Source: Ferrovum sp. PN-J185 (GTDB taxonomy: Bacteria; Pseudomonadota; Gammaproteobacteria; Burkholderiales; Ferrovaceae). From it: 64,000 bases of DNA. The position numbers and the translations under genes are program-made. The stretch lies in assembly GCF_001581925.1 (NCBI RefSeq), contig NZ_LQZA01000001.1, positions 124,001 to 188,000 of the forward strand. The letters run 5' to 3'. How positions within the stretch are numbered: the stretch's first letter is position 1; the number at the start of each line of letters is the position of its first letter. The notes beneath the pieces were generated by a model. It did no database searches, was not told the origin of the DNA, and saw only the letters and a list, made by a program, of their open reading frames with translations. Shown here one piece after another: positions 29,175 through 37,467 of this stretch.

Positions 29175-29202
29175 ACAAAGGCTATCCTAGTTAATAAAAC
29201 AA

Positions 29203-29412
29203 TTATAAAGTTTTGTGTGTACCATCACAAAATGGGCTATCAAAGCTTTCGCCACAACCGCAGATATATAGCGTTTCATCGTTGTCTGCGACATAATGAT
29301 AAGGTGTACGGTCTGTCACTTTGTGAGCACCGTTACATAAACCTGTGCCGCTTTTACCGCAGGTACAAAACCAATATTCTTGTCCGGCTTTAACTTCAAT
29401 TGCATAGGGCAT
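29203..29412 (-). CDS. Small protein with two CDGSH-type iron-sulphur motifs
   Basis: 69 aa. Two mitoNEET-like motifs are visible: CTCGKSGTGLCNGAH (residues about 16-30) and CGCGESFDSPFCDGTH (residues about 51-66), each with the three Cys plus one His that bind a [2Fe-2S] cluster. Likely an electron-transfer or redox-sensing protein. It is divergent from a MarR gene with a palindrome between them, so redox-dependent control by that regulator is a reasonable guess. Confidence 0.88.
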   Translation of the reverse strand: MPYAIEVKAGQEYWFCTCGKSGTGLCNGAHKVTDRTPYHYVADNDETLYICGCGESFDSPFCDGTHKTL

Positions 29413-29429
29413 GATAAACTCCTTATAAT

Positions 29430-29443
29430 GTACGTGTTCGTAC
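29430..29443. promoter_or_regulatory. Candidate MarR operator between CDGSH and marR genes
   Basis: Perfect inverted repeat GTACG-TGTT-CGTAC in the 60-bp divergent spacer, 18 bases from the CDGSH start and 29 from the marR start. Position and symmetry suit a MarR-family dimer controlling both genes; the binding itself is inferred. Confidence 0.45.
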
Positions 29444-29472
29444 TATTTTAACTAAAAATATACTTTTTTGCT

Positions 29473-29889
29473 ATGACTAATTTTTTACCTACATTACGCG
29501 CTCTTGTCAGAACGTATCAAGCCTTTGATAACTTCTCATCGCACCATATCAAAAGCTTAGGACTAACCACGGGTCAGTTTGATGTGATTGCCACATTAGG
29601 CAATACACAGGGTATGACTTGTGGTGAAATCGGTGATAAAACACTCATGGTAAAAGGCACGCTTACTGGAGTATTAGATCGACTAGAGGCAAAGGCGATG
29701 ATTGTGCGGGTTGATAATCCCAAAGACAAACGTAGCACCTTGATTAAGTTAACGGCCTTGGGAGAAAAAACTTTCCAAGAGACCTTTCAACCACATTTAG
29801 ATTATTTGTCTCAAGTATTTTCCAAGCTATCAGAAAAAGACTTGGAAGCTATTGAAAAGAGCTTACAGAAGCTTAATAGTATATTTTGA
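29473..29889 (+). CDS. MarR-family transcriptional regulator
   Basis: 138-aa winged-helix regulator. The DNA-binding part reads GLTTGQFDVIATLGNTQGMT, then DKTLMVKGTLTGVLDRLEAK (recognition helix), and the wing NPKDKRSTLIKLTALGE. No conserved N-terminal cysteine of the OhrR type is seen. Ligand unknown. Probably autoregulated and controlling the divergent CDGSH gene. Confidence 0.88.
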   Translation: MTNFLPTLRALVRTYQAFDNFSSHHIKSLGLTTGQFDVIATLGNTQGMTCGEIGDKTLMVKGTLTGVLDRLEAKAMIVRVDNPKDKRSTLIKLTALGEKTFQETFQPHLDYLSQVFSKLSEKDLEAIEKSLQKLNSIF

Positions 29890-29904
29890 GAGAATACATA
29901 CCAA

Positions 29905-29945
29905 TAAAAAAACCCGACAAGTCAATGTGCTTGCCGGGTTTATAT
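29905..29945. terminator. Terminator between marR and the OFA transporter
   Basis: Hairpin AACCCGACAAG (29911-29921) with CTTGCCGGGTT (29930-29940). Read on the minus strand it is fully paired with one G-T wobble and followed by a run of seven T, so it is a strong terminator for the transporter. For the plus-strand marR transcript it has one mismatch but is likely also effective. Confidence 0.8.
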
Positions 29946-29961
29946 ATGAACAACTTGTTAC

Positions 29962-31581
29962 TTAGAATAACTTAGCTGCTTTTTGAATCGCAATAGATAC
30001 ACCGATCAAGAAAGGAATACCAACTGCAGCCCAAGCTAGGATACCACCAAAACCTAATGAGCCTCTGGCTGTATCTTCCACTGCCACTTTACCAACAGTT
30101 TGCTCATGCGCTTTAGAGCGTTCAGCTTTTAACTCTTCTTCAGTCATGTGATATTTAGGATCAACAGGACGAACTAATAAGTTACAAACCATACCGCCTA
30201 ACAACAGTAAAGCAAGGATGTAGAGTGTACGATCATATACTAGGTTATGTGGTACTCCTGCATCAATCTGTGCCTGACGGACAGAAGCAATCAATGAAGG
30301 ACCTACAACACCAGCCACTGACCAGGCGGTGAGTAAACGGCCGTGAATGGCGCCAACCATCTGTGTACCAAATAAATCAGCCAGATAAGCTGGAACAGTA
30401 GAGAAACCACCACCATACATGGACAAGATTACACATACAGCAACAATAAATAGTCCAGCGCTGCCATGATGTCCCATTGAAGGCATAGCAATATATAATG
30501 CGATACCTAAAATAAAGAATACAGCATAAGTTGATTTACGACCTAAGAAGTCTGACATGGATGCCCAGAATAAGCGACCTAAGCTATTAAACAAACTAAT
30601 CAGTCCAACTAAGCCTGCTGCAGAGGCTGCAATAGCGGCTTTTTGTGCAGGGGTTACCGCGTCAAAAGAAATATCTAATCCTAATAAATGGGGACCAAAC
30701 ACATCTTGCAACATTGGGCTTGCCATAGCAATAACACCAATACCTGCGGTCACATTTAAGCATAATACACCCCATACTAACCAAAATTGTGGGGTTTTCC
30801 ATGCTTTATCTAAGTGAACATGGTTTTGGGTAATCATGTATTTTTTACCACCGTCATCTTTTGGTGTCCAGCCAAGAGGCTTCCAGCCGGTTGGGGCAAT
30901 TCTAAAACCAAAAGCACCTAATGACATAACCACAAAGTAAAGAGCACCCATGGTGATTAACGTCACTCCTACGCTGTTAATGCCAGGTGTTGCGCCATAA
31001 TGTTTCATTAAAGCCACAGCTAAGGGTGCGCCAACCATGGCTCCACCACCGTAGCCCATAATAGCAAAACCGGTAGCCAAGCCGCGACGGTCAGGGAACC
31101 ATTTGATCAAGGTAGATACAGGGCTGATATAGCCTAAACCTTGGCCAACGCCACCGACAATACCGCTTAACCACAGTAGCCATAGTTGATGGTAAATGAC
31201 ACCAATTCCGCCTAATACAAGACCACCACCCCAGGTTATAGCAGCAATAAAACCAGCCTTACGTGGGCCTGCATGTTCTAACCAGCCACCCCAAATAAAA
31301 GCAGCAATACCCAATACTGCAATAAATAACTCAAAAATGGGTGTGACCATAGGGATGGTCCAGTTACAGGTTGTGGTAAATAACATATCCCACGTACTTA
31401 AGTTTTTACATGCTAGTGCATCTGCATTGGGCAATAGATTGACCATTGGTTTCCAAAATACGGAGAAACCATAAGACATGCCAATACAGAGGTGAATGGC
31501 TAAAGCAGCCGGGGGCACCAGCCAACGATTAAATTTTGGACCTGCGATAGTCCTTGCTCTATCTAGGGCGCTCCAATTCAT
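29962..31581 (-). CDS. OFA-family MFS transporter (oxalate/formate antiporter-like)
   Basis: 539-aa major facilitator protein with 12 or more helices. OFA features are GMSYGFSVFWKPMVNLLP near the N-terminus, GGVGQGLGYISPVSTLIKWF with FPDRRGLATGFAIMGYGGGA near residues 145-185, and a long loop containing GWKPLGWTPKDDGGKKYMI. An extra C-terminal helix follows residue 505. It is preceded by AGGAGG. Substrate (oxalate, formate or another small carboxylate) is inferred from the family only. It lies downstream of a nitroreductase gene on the same strand. Confidence 0.82.
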   Translation of the reverse strand: MNWSALDRARTIAGPKFNRWLVPPAALAIHLCIGMSYGFSVFWKPMVNLLPNADALACKNLSTWDMLFTTTCNWTIPMVTPIFELFIAVLGIAAFIWGGWLEHAGPRKAGFIAAITWGGGLVLGGIGVIYHQLWLLWLSGIVGGVGQGLGYISPVSTLIKWFPDRRGLATGFAIMGYGGGAMVGAPLAVALMKHYGATPGINSVGVTLITMGALYFVVMSLGAFGFRIAPTGWKPLGWTPKDDGGKKYMITQNHVHLDKAWKTPQFWLVWGVLCLNVTAGIGVIAMASPMLQDVFGPHLLGLDISFDAVTPAQKAAIAASAAGLVGLISLFNSLGRLFWASMSDFLGRKSTYAVFFILGIALYIAMPSMGHHGSAGLFIVAVCVILSMYGGGFSTVPAYLADLFGTQMVGAIHGRLLTAWSVAGVVGPSLIASVRQAQIDAGVPHNLVYDRTLYILALLLLGGMVCNLLVRPVDPKYHMTEEELKAERSKAHEQTVGKVAVEDTARGSLGFGGILAWAAVGIPFLIGVSIAIQKAAKLF

Positions 31582-31625
31582 CTTCTACCTCCTAAATTTT
31601 TTACAAGTTTTTTAACAAACAGCGA

Positions 31626-32219
31626 TTACAAAATTTGTGACACTTGGCTAAATGAGAGCCTTGGGCCACGTGGATGGGTTGCTGAATGATCAGCAATACC
31701 CAAATTTATTAAAAAGTTAGCTTTAAGACGGCCGTCCGGGAAAAAAGTGCCATTAACAACGTCAGCATTAAATCCTGACATGGGGCCAACGTCTAAACCT
31801 AGAGCCCTGGCTGCAAGCATAAAATAGGCTCCTTGCAGACTGCTATTACGGAAAGCAACTTGGTCGGCAAGAATAGTGTTCTTGTCATATAGTGATTTGG
31901 CATCATAAGCTGGAAATAATTCAGGCAAATGCTCAAAAAAGTGAGTGTCATAAGCCAATATCACGGTTACAGGGGCTGATTGCACTTGAGCAACGTTACC
32001 CGGTGACAGAGCCGGTATGAGTTTTGAGCGCGCCTCGTCTGTTGTTAAAAACACATAACGTGCCGGGCAAGAATTGAAGGCGGTAGGTGCCCATTGAGTT
32101 AAGTTAACCAATTTTTCAAGAATACCCTCTGGTACAGGTTCTCTCTTGAAAGCATGTGCTGTTCGTGCCTTAACGAATAATTGATCTAGAGCCTCTTGGG
32201 CCAGTCCAAAATGATTCAT
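31626..32219 (-). CDS. Nitroreductase-family protein (RutE-like malonic semialdehyde reductase)
   Basis: 197-aa FMN-binding reductase. Family signatures are RTAHAFKREPVPEGILEKL near residue 18, QWAPTAFNSCPARYVFL near residue 43, and ALGLDVGPMSGFNADVVNG near residue 140, close to RutE/HadB-type reductases. No other rut genes are present, so the physiological substrate is uncertain. ATG 32219 follows GGAG by 8 bases; the TTG at 32231 is in that leader. The transporter start lies 44 bases downstream. Confidence 0.8.
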   Translation of the reverse strand: MNHFGLAQEALDQLFVKARTAHAFKREPVPEGILEKLVNLTQWAPTAFNSCPARYVFLTTDEARSKLIPALSPGNVAQVQSAPVTVILAYDTHFFEHLPELFPAYDAKSLYDKNTILADQVAFRNSSLQGAYFMLAARALGLDVGPMSGFNADVVNGTFFPDGRLKANFLINLGIADHSATHPRGPRLSFSQVSQIL

Positions 32220-32350
32220 TTTGTGCTCCAAGGTTAAATTAACTGAACAGACTACCCGAGTTTTTAGACTGACTCAAGAATAATTTTGTATTGAGTATTT
32301 GATAGAATAGCTACAGCATCTCTTTTTTAAATAAAAATGTTGAGGAATGA

Positions 32351-33043
32351 ATGAGTTACGATCTTTATTATTGGACTACGCCGAATGGACATAAAGTCAC
32401 CCTATTTTTGGAAGAAACAGGGTTAAATTATCGTTTAATTCCAATTAACATAAGTATAGGTGATCAATTTCAACCTGATTTCTTGAAAATCGCCCCCAAC
32501 AATCGCATCCCCGCATTAGTAGACCATGATCCACAAGGGGGAGGGCAAGCCATTTCTATTTTTGAGTCCGGTGCAATCCTTCTCTATCTCGCAGAAAAAA
32601 CAGGTTATTTCCTTTCAAAAGAAATACGTCAGCGAACCGAAGTATTGCAATGGTTATTTTGGCAGATGGCAGGGTTAGGCCCTATGGCTGGACAGAATCA
32701 TCATTTTGTTCAATATGCTCCTGAGAAAATACCCTATGCGATGACACGCTACATCAACGAGACCAATCGTCTTTATGGGGTATTGAATAAACGTTTGGCA
32801 GATCGCCAATTTGTGGCCGGTAATGACTACTCAATTGCCGATATGGCCATTTATCCTTGGATTGTGCCCTATGAGAGACAACAGCAAGACATTAACGAGT
32901 TCCCTCATTTAAAAAGATGGTTTGAAAGCATCGCACAACGCCCTGCAACGATTAAAGCCTATGACAGAGCAAAGGAAGTTAATACAACACCTACAGTCAC
33001 TGAAGAGGCCAAGAAAATCTTATTCGGGCAACGTGCAACTTAA
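32351..33043 (+). CDS. Glutathione S-transferase family protein (YfcG/Ure2p-like)
   Basis: 230 aa. N-terminal thioredoxin fold beginning YDLYYWTTPNGHKVTLFLEE, with the glutathione-binding NNRIPALVDHD and SIFESGAILLYLAEKTG. The all-helical C-terminal domain contains QWLFWQMAGLGPMAGQNHHF, typical of nu-class YfcG/YghU-like GSTs, which often have disulphide reductase activity. Convergent with the gene at 33040, overlapping it by 4 bases. Confidence 0.85.
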   Translation: MSYDLYYWTTPNGHKVTLFLEETGLNYRLIPINISIGDQFQPDFLKIAPNNRIPALVDHDPQGGGQAISIFESGAILLYLAEKTGYFLSKEIRQRTEVLQWLFWQMAGLGPMAGQNHHFVQYAPEKIPYAMTRYINETNRLYGVLNKRLADRQFVAGNDYSIADMAIYPWIVPYERQQQDINEFPHLKRWFESIAQRPATIKAYDRAKEVNTTPTVTEEAKKILFGQRAT

Positions 33044-34173
33044 TCATTTACTTTTTTAAACGGGGCGTGTTCATTGAGTTCGGAGTGGTAATGTTCAATA
33101 TGACGCCCCTCCCGTTGGAGAAAATCTTCCACGGCTTGTGCAAAGCGTTGGTCTCGTAAATGATGAAAAGAGCGTGTTCTTATGGGAGACAGGCCACGCG
33201 CTAGCTTGTGTTCGCCTTGTGCCCCACCCTCAAAAACGGCTATTTTTTGTTGAATACAAAAGGCAATGCTTTGGTAATAGCAGGTTTCAAAGTGTAGACC
33301 AGGGATATATGTCACAGCACCCCAATAGCGCCCATAAGCCCGTTCTTGATTAAATAAATTCAGTGCGCAGGCAATCATTTGGTTGTTGTGATACGCCACG
33401 ATTAAGCAACAATGAATGAGCCCAGTTGCTAAAAAATGCTCGAAAAAACGGTGGTTTAAATAGGGGGTAGAACCATGTTGTTGATAGGTGTTTTGATAAC
33501 ACTGTTCAAAAAAGTACCAGTGCTCGCTAGTAATGTTAGAACCTGTTAACCAAGAAAAAGTAATACCTTGATCTTGAATTTTCTTTCTTTCTTGTTTAAT
33601 TTTTTTTCGTTTGTCATGATTCATTGATCCTAGAAACTCATCAAAGCTTTCATAATTATTGTTCTGCCAATGAAATTGCACTCCCTCTCGCGCAAGAAAA
33701 CCTGATCGAGACAGTAGTTCGCCATCTCTTTCGTTGGGGAATAGGCAATGGATGGATGAGAGCTGAGAGTCTTCTTCGAGTTCAAGTAAACGAACCACCA
33801 GTTGTTCACGAATGCTCTCATCTTGAGATAGAATGCGAGGACCCATAACAGGCGTGAAGGGGATGGCTACTAATAATTTAGGATAGTAGGGTTGACCTAG
33901 TTGTTCGTAAGCCTCAGCCCACGCCCAATCAAATACATATTCGCCATAAGAGTGTCCCTTTAAGTAACAGGGGATAGCTCCCACGCAATGCTGATTATCC
34001 CAAGCGGTTAAATATAACATGCCCCAACCTGTCTTAGCGTGCACGCTGCCGCTGTCGTGCATGGCTTTCAGAAAATCATAATTAAGAGTGGGATTATTCT
34101 CTGTAATAGTTTGCCAGTCTTCCTTGCTAATACGATCCAAAGACTGAGTGATGTCATATTTAATGGTTGTCAT
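33040..34173 (-). CDS. GNAT-fold N-acyltransferase (COG3146/DUF482 family)
   Basis: 377 aa, the normal length for this family of predicted peptidoglycan-modifying N-acyltransferases. Typical segments are ENNPTLNYDFLKAMHDSG near residue 24, a central KRKKIKQERKK basic patch, and the C-terminal FEGGAQGEHKLARGLSPI near residue 325. Function is untested in the family. The gene begins inside the end of the upstream ModE-like regulator (14-base overlap), so the two are translationally linked. Confidence 0.75.
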   Translation of the reverse strand: MTTIKYDITQSLDRISKEDWQTITENNPTLNYDFLKAMHDSGSVHAKTGWGMLYLTAWDNQHCVGAIPCYLKGHSYGEYVFDWAWAEAYEQLGQPYYPKLLVAIPFTPVMGPRILSQDESIREQLVVRLLELEEDSQLSSIHCLFPNERDGELLSRSGFLAREGVQFHWQNNNYESFDEFLGSMNHDKRKKIKQERKKIQDQGITFSWLTGSNITSEHWYFFEQCYQNTYQQHGSTPYLNHRFFEHFLATGLIHCCLIVAYHNNQMIACALNLFNQERAYGRYWGAVTYIPGLHFETCYYQSIAFCIQQKIAVFEGGAQGEHKLARGLSPIRTRSFHHLRDQRFAQAVEDFLQREGRHIEHYHSELNEHAPFKKVND

Positions 34174-35236
34174 AGGTGAATGTATCGTGAAAATTCGTAA
34201 TGCGTCCTGTGTCTTTAGCGCTGTAACCGTTTAACTGATCCATGGCTTTGAGAAACTCCGCATCATGCAAAATAGATAAGATGGGAATAAAACGGTTGTC
34301 ATTTAATAGCGATTCATTACATACGTAAAAATAACGTTCAGTAAACAAGGGAATAAAATCAAGATCAAAGAGCTTGGCTGCCGTCTCCACACCTAAGCCA
34401 ACATCTGCTTTCCCGCTTGCAATGTAAGCACCAATGGCGGCATGGGTATACTCGGTGTTGCCATACCCCCTGATGGCGTTGATAGATAGATTGTGTTTTT
34501 TTAACAACATATCAAGAATAACTCTCGTTCCCGCACTTGGTTGGCGGTTAACAAACATAATATCTGGTCTAACAAGATCATTAATAGTATGAATATTCTT
34601 AGGGTTGTTTTTAGCAACAATAAGGCCTTGATGACGTTTGGCTAACTCAATAAAACGTATATCTTCAGGAAAATTAGCGTTAATGAGCTTAAGATAAGGT
34701 TGCTCAAGTTCACCTAATGGGACGTGAAAACCTGCAATGTCACAAATTTGGCGGTTAAATGCATCAATAGATTCTTTGCTGCCACGATAATTAAAATCCA
34801 GTTCAATATGGCGTTGATTGAGAAATTCATTGAGCAGGGCTACAGCGAAGCCGTGACTTGCAAATAAACGTAATACCCGTCTTGTACGACGTGTTAGGGC
34901 CTCAATGTCTTCACTGATTTCTGAGCTGATACTCTCTAAGAGAGGACCGAGCCTCGCTTCGGTGAGTTTATCTGCCCATACCAGTTTTTTACCCAGCTCA
35001 GTTAATCTTGACCCGCGTCCTGGTACGCTTTCAAGGATGGCGCCGCCAAAAATTGCTTGGGCTTGCTCAATGAGATTCCAAGCATGACGATAAGATAAAC
35101 CGATTAATTGGCTCGCCTCTTTCATATTATGTTGCTCTTCAATGGCTCTTAATAATTTGAGAGTTCTTGATAGAGGGAAATTTTCTCCCTCGGTAGGATC
35201 AAATAAATGGAACTCAGGCAGGATATTGATTTTCAA
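34160..35236 (-). CDS. ModE/LysR-like winged-helix regulator with substrate-binding domain
   Basis: 358 aa. Residues about 1-110 form a ModE-type winged helix (LRAIEEQHNMKEASQLIGLS, AWNLIEQAQ, GRGSRLTELGKKL). Residues about 120-330 form a PBP-like binding domain (AGFHVPLGE, FVNRQPSAGTRVILDMLL, ASGKADVGLGVETAAK) resembling molybdate-type sensors. It is divergent from the fds operon, where a comparable regulator (FdsR) is reported in Cupriavidus. A role in formate- or molybdenum-responsive control of fds is likely but inferred. Confidence 0.78.
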   Translation of the reverse strand: MKINILPEFHLFDPTEGENFPLSRTLKLLRAIEEQHNMKEASQLIGLSYRHAWNLIEQAQAIFGGAILESVPGRGSRLTELGKKLVWADKLTEARLGPLLESISSEISEDIEALTRRTRRVLRLFASHGFAVALLNEFLNQRHIELDFNYRGSKESIDAFNRQICDIAGFHVPLGELEQPYLKLINANFPEDIRFIELAKRHQGLIVAKNNPKNIHTINDLVRPDIMFVNRQPSAGTRVILDMLLKKHNLSINAIRGYGNTEYTHAAIGAYIASGKADVGLGVETAAKLFDLDFIPLFTERYFYVCNESLLNDNRFIPILSILHDAEFLKAMDQLNGYSAKDTGRITNFHDTFTYDNH

Positions 35237-35290
35237 AGTGATACTCCCCTTAGAGTAATTAGTCTCTTATTTAAGTGAAATAAATTGCAA

Positions 35291-35305
35291 TTATAGTCGC
35301 TATAA
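35291..35305. promoter_or_regulatory. Palindrome in the fds/regulator divergent region
   Basis: Perfect inverted repeat TTATAG-TCG-CTATAA lying 54 bases from the regulator start and 136 from fdsG. As the only strong dyad I saw in this 204-bp divergent spacer, it is a plausible operator for the ModE-like protein. No known consensus was matched. Confidence 0.4.
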
Positions 35306-35440
35306 GTTTTTCTTTTAATTCGATTGACTTCTTGTGTTAATGGGGATAACCTAGGAAAACATTACGGGATTGTTGCACAGAGTGTCAAGAACTATTTGCA
35401 ATTAAGTGCAACAACTAACAAATTATTAAAGGAGGAATCC

Positions 35441-35899
35441 TTGGATACAGTTGAGTTTCATCATGAATCTGTTATACGCCAAGCGGCAGAACGCTACCGC
35501 GATGTGCCGGGCGCATTACTACCTATCCTGCATCATATTCAGGACACAATAGGATTCATTCCAAATCAAACAGCATCAGAACTCTCACCCATTCTTAACT
35601 TATCGCGCGCTGAGATTCATGGTGTTATTACTTATTACCATCATTTCAAACAAACTGCTCCTGCTAAGCATACTGTTGCCATATGTCAGGCTGAAGCCTG
35701 CCAAGCTAGAGGCTGTCGTTCTTTAACTAAAGACGCTACAGCCATGTTAGCTGGTGATCATGATTGGCACATTGAGCACGCTTATTGTTTGGGTTTATGT
35801 GCCACAGGGCCTGCTATTGAAATTAATGGTCAACTCAAAGCTCACGTTACCAGTGAGAAGCTACAAAAGTGGATAAAAGACGCTAAGGAGAACGCATGA
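35441..35899 (+). CDS. fdsG: NAD-dependent formate dehydrogenase gamma subunit
   Basis: NuoE-like thioredoxin-fold subunit with one [2Fe-2S] cluster in the soluble molybdenum formate dehydrogenase. 152 aa. Cluster ligands appear as CQAEACQARGC near residue 83 and CLGLCATGP near residue 121. The start is TTG 35441: AAAGGAGG at 35428-35434 is a near-perfect ribosome binding site 6 bases before it, and residues after it (MDTVEFHHESVIRQAAERY) match the family. A longer frame from 35324 has no such site. It overlaps fdsB by 4 bases. Confidence 0.92.
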   Translation: MDTVEFHHESVIRQAAERYRDVPGALLPILHHIQDTIGFIPNQTASELSPILNLSRAEIHGVITYYHHFKQTAPAKHTVAICQAEACQARGCRSLTKDATAMLAGDHDWHIEHAYCLGLCATGPAIEINGQLKAHVTSEKLQKWIKDAKENA

Positions 35900-37455
35900 A
35901 ACATACCGTTTTTATTCCCTGTGATTCAGCTGCATTGGCTGCAGGAGCAGAAGAAGTAGCGCAAGAAATTGCTCGTCTTGCCAAAGAGGCTGGTGTTGAA
36001 ATTAATATTAAGCGTAATGGGTCAAGAGGCCTATTTTGGTTGGAGCCTTTGGTAGAGGTAGAAGTTGATGGTATACGCCATGCTTATGGTCCAGTGAGCG
36101 TTGAGCAGGTGGCTGATTTATTTGCTGCTGACTTTTTAAACGCTGGAACACATGAGCTTTATCAAGGTGTGACCGAGGAAATTGAATACCTCAAAAACCA
36201 AGAAAGACTTACCTTTGCACGTATTGGTATCACTGAACCATTATCACTCCAAGACTATGAAAAGCACGATGGCTGGCAAGGCTTGAAAAAAGCGATCTCA
36301 CTACAACCAGCTGATATTGTTCAAGAGGTATTAGATTCAGGTTTACGTGGCCGCGGTGGCGCTGGTTTTCCTGCGGGGATTAAATGGCGTACTGTCATGC
36401 AAGCTCAGGCAGATCAAAAATACATCGTTATTAATGCTGATGAGGGTGATTCAGGTACCTTCGCCGATCGTATGGTTATGGAAGATGATCCCTATATGTT
36501 GATTGAGGGGATGATTATTGCAGGTATCGCTGTAGGAGCAACGAAGGGTTATGTATACATTCGTTCAGAGTACCCCCATGCTGTTGATACCATGAATGAA
36601 GCAGTTCGTCTTTCTCGTGAGGCTAACTATTTAGGTCATAACATCTTAGGTTCATCTTTTACCTTTGATATTGAAATTCGTAAAGCAGCCGGTTCATACG
36701 TGTGTGGTGAAGAAACCGCACTGTTGGAGAGTTTGGAAGGTAAACGCGGTATTGTGCGCGCAAAACCACCACTTCCAGCGCTTGAAGGGTTGTTTGGTCG
36801 TCCAACCGTTATCAATAACGTATTGACTATGGCTGCGGTACCTTATGTATTAGCCCAAGGGGCGAAGGCTTATGCTGATTTTGGTATGGGACGCTCACGC
36901 GGTACATTGCCTTTCCAATTGGCAGGCAATATCGCTCGTGGCGGTTTAGTGGAAAAAGCCTTTGGAGTGACTGCTAGAGAATTAATTGAAGTATATGGTG
37001 GCGGTACATTTACCCAACGTCCCATTAAGGCAGTACAAATCGGTGGTCCTTTAGGTGCTTATATTCCGGCAGATAAATTAGATATTCCCATGGATTATGA
37101 AGCGCTTGCACAAAAAGGAGCAGTATTAGGTCACGGTGGCGTTGTTGTCTTTGACGACACGGTTGATATGGCTGAGCAAGCAAAATATGCCATGGAGTTC
37201 TGTGCCTTAGAGTCATGTGGTAAATGCACACCTTGCCGTATTGGTTCTACGCGTGGTGTTGAAGTGATTGCTAAAATTCAGTCACAACCACAACAGGCCG
37301 TGGCGCAAACTGCCTTATTAAGAGATTTATGCGACACCATGCTCAATGGTTCGCTCTGTGCCATGGGTGGGATGACTCCCTACCCAGTATTGTCTGCTCT
37401 GGATCATTTCCCAGAGGATTTTAATATAACCAAAACCGAACAGCACGCAGCTTAA
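35896..37455 (+). CDS. fdsB: NAD-dependent formate dehydrogenase beta subunit
   Basis: NuoF-like subunit that holds FMN and one [4Fe-4S] cluster and reduces NAD+. 519 aa. An N-terminal NuoE-like thioredoxin segment precedes the NADH-binding GLRGRGGAGFPAGIKW near residue 150, the FMN site NADEGDSGTFADRMVMEDDP near residue 180, YVCGEETALLESLEGKRG near residue 270, and the cluster motif ESCGKCTPCRIG near residue 440. AAGGAG precedes its ATG, which overlaps the fdsG stop. Confidence 0.95.
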   Translation: MKHTVFIPCDSAALAAGAEEVAQEIARLAKEAGVEINIKRNGSRGLFWLEPLVEVEVDGIRHAYGPVSVEQVADLFAADFLNAGTHELYQGVTEEIEYLKNQERLTFARIGITEPLSLQDYEKHDGWQGLKKAISLQPADIVQEVLDSGLRGRGGAGFPAGIKWRTVMQAQADQKYIVINADEGDSGTFADRMVMEDDPYMLIEGMIIAGIAVGATKGYVYIRSEYPHAVDTMNEAVRLSREANYLGHNILGSSFTFDIEIRKAAGSYVCGEETALLESLEGKRGIVRAKPPLPALEGLFGRPTVINNVLTMAAVPYVLAQGAKAYADFGMGRSRGTLPFQLAGNIARGGLVEKAFGVTARELIEVYGGGTFTQRPIKAVQIGGPLGAYIPADKLDIPMDYEALAQKGAVLGHGGVVVFDDTVDMAEQAKYAMEFCALESCGKCTPCRIGSTRGVEVIAKIQSQPQQAVAQTALLRDLCDTMLNGSLCAMGGMTPYPVLSALDHFPEDFNITKTEQHAA

Positions 37456-37467
37456 GTTGGAGGAATG

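Noticed and set aside
35324..35440. Longer FdsG starting at 35324
   Set aside because: The extra 39 residues show no family similarity and TTG 35441 has a near-perfect ribosome binding site.
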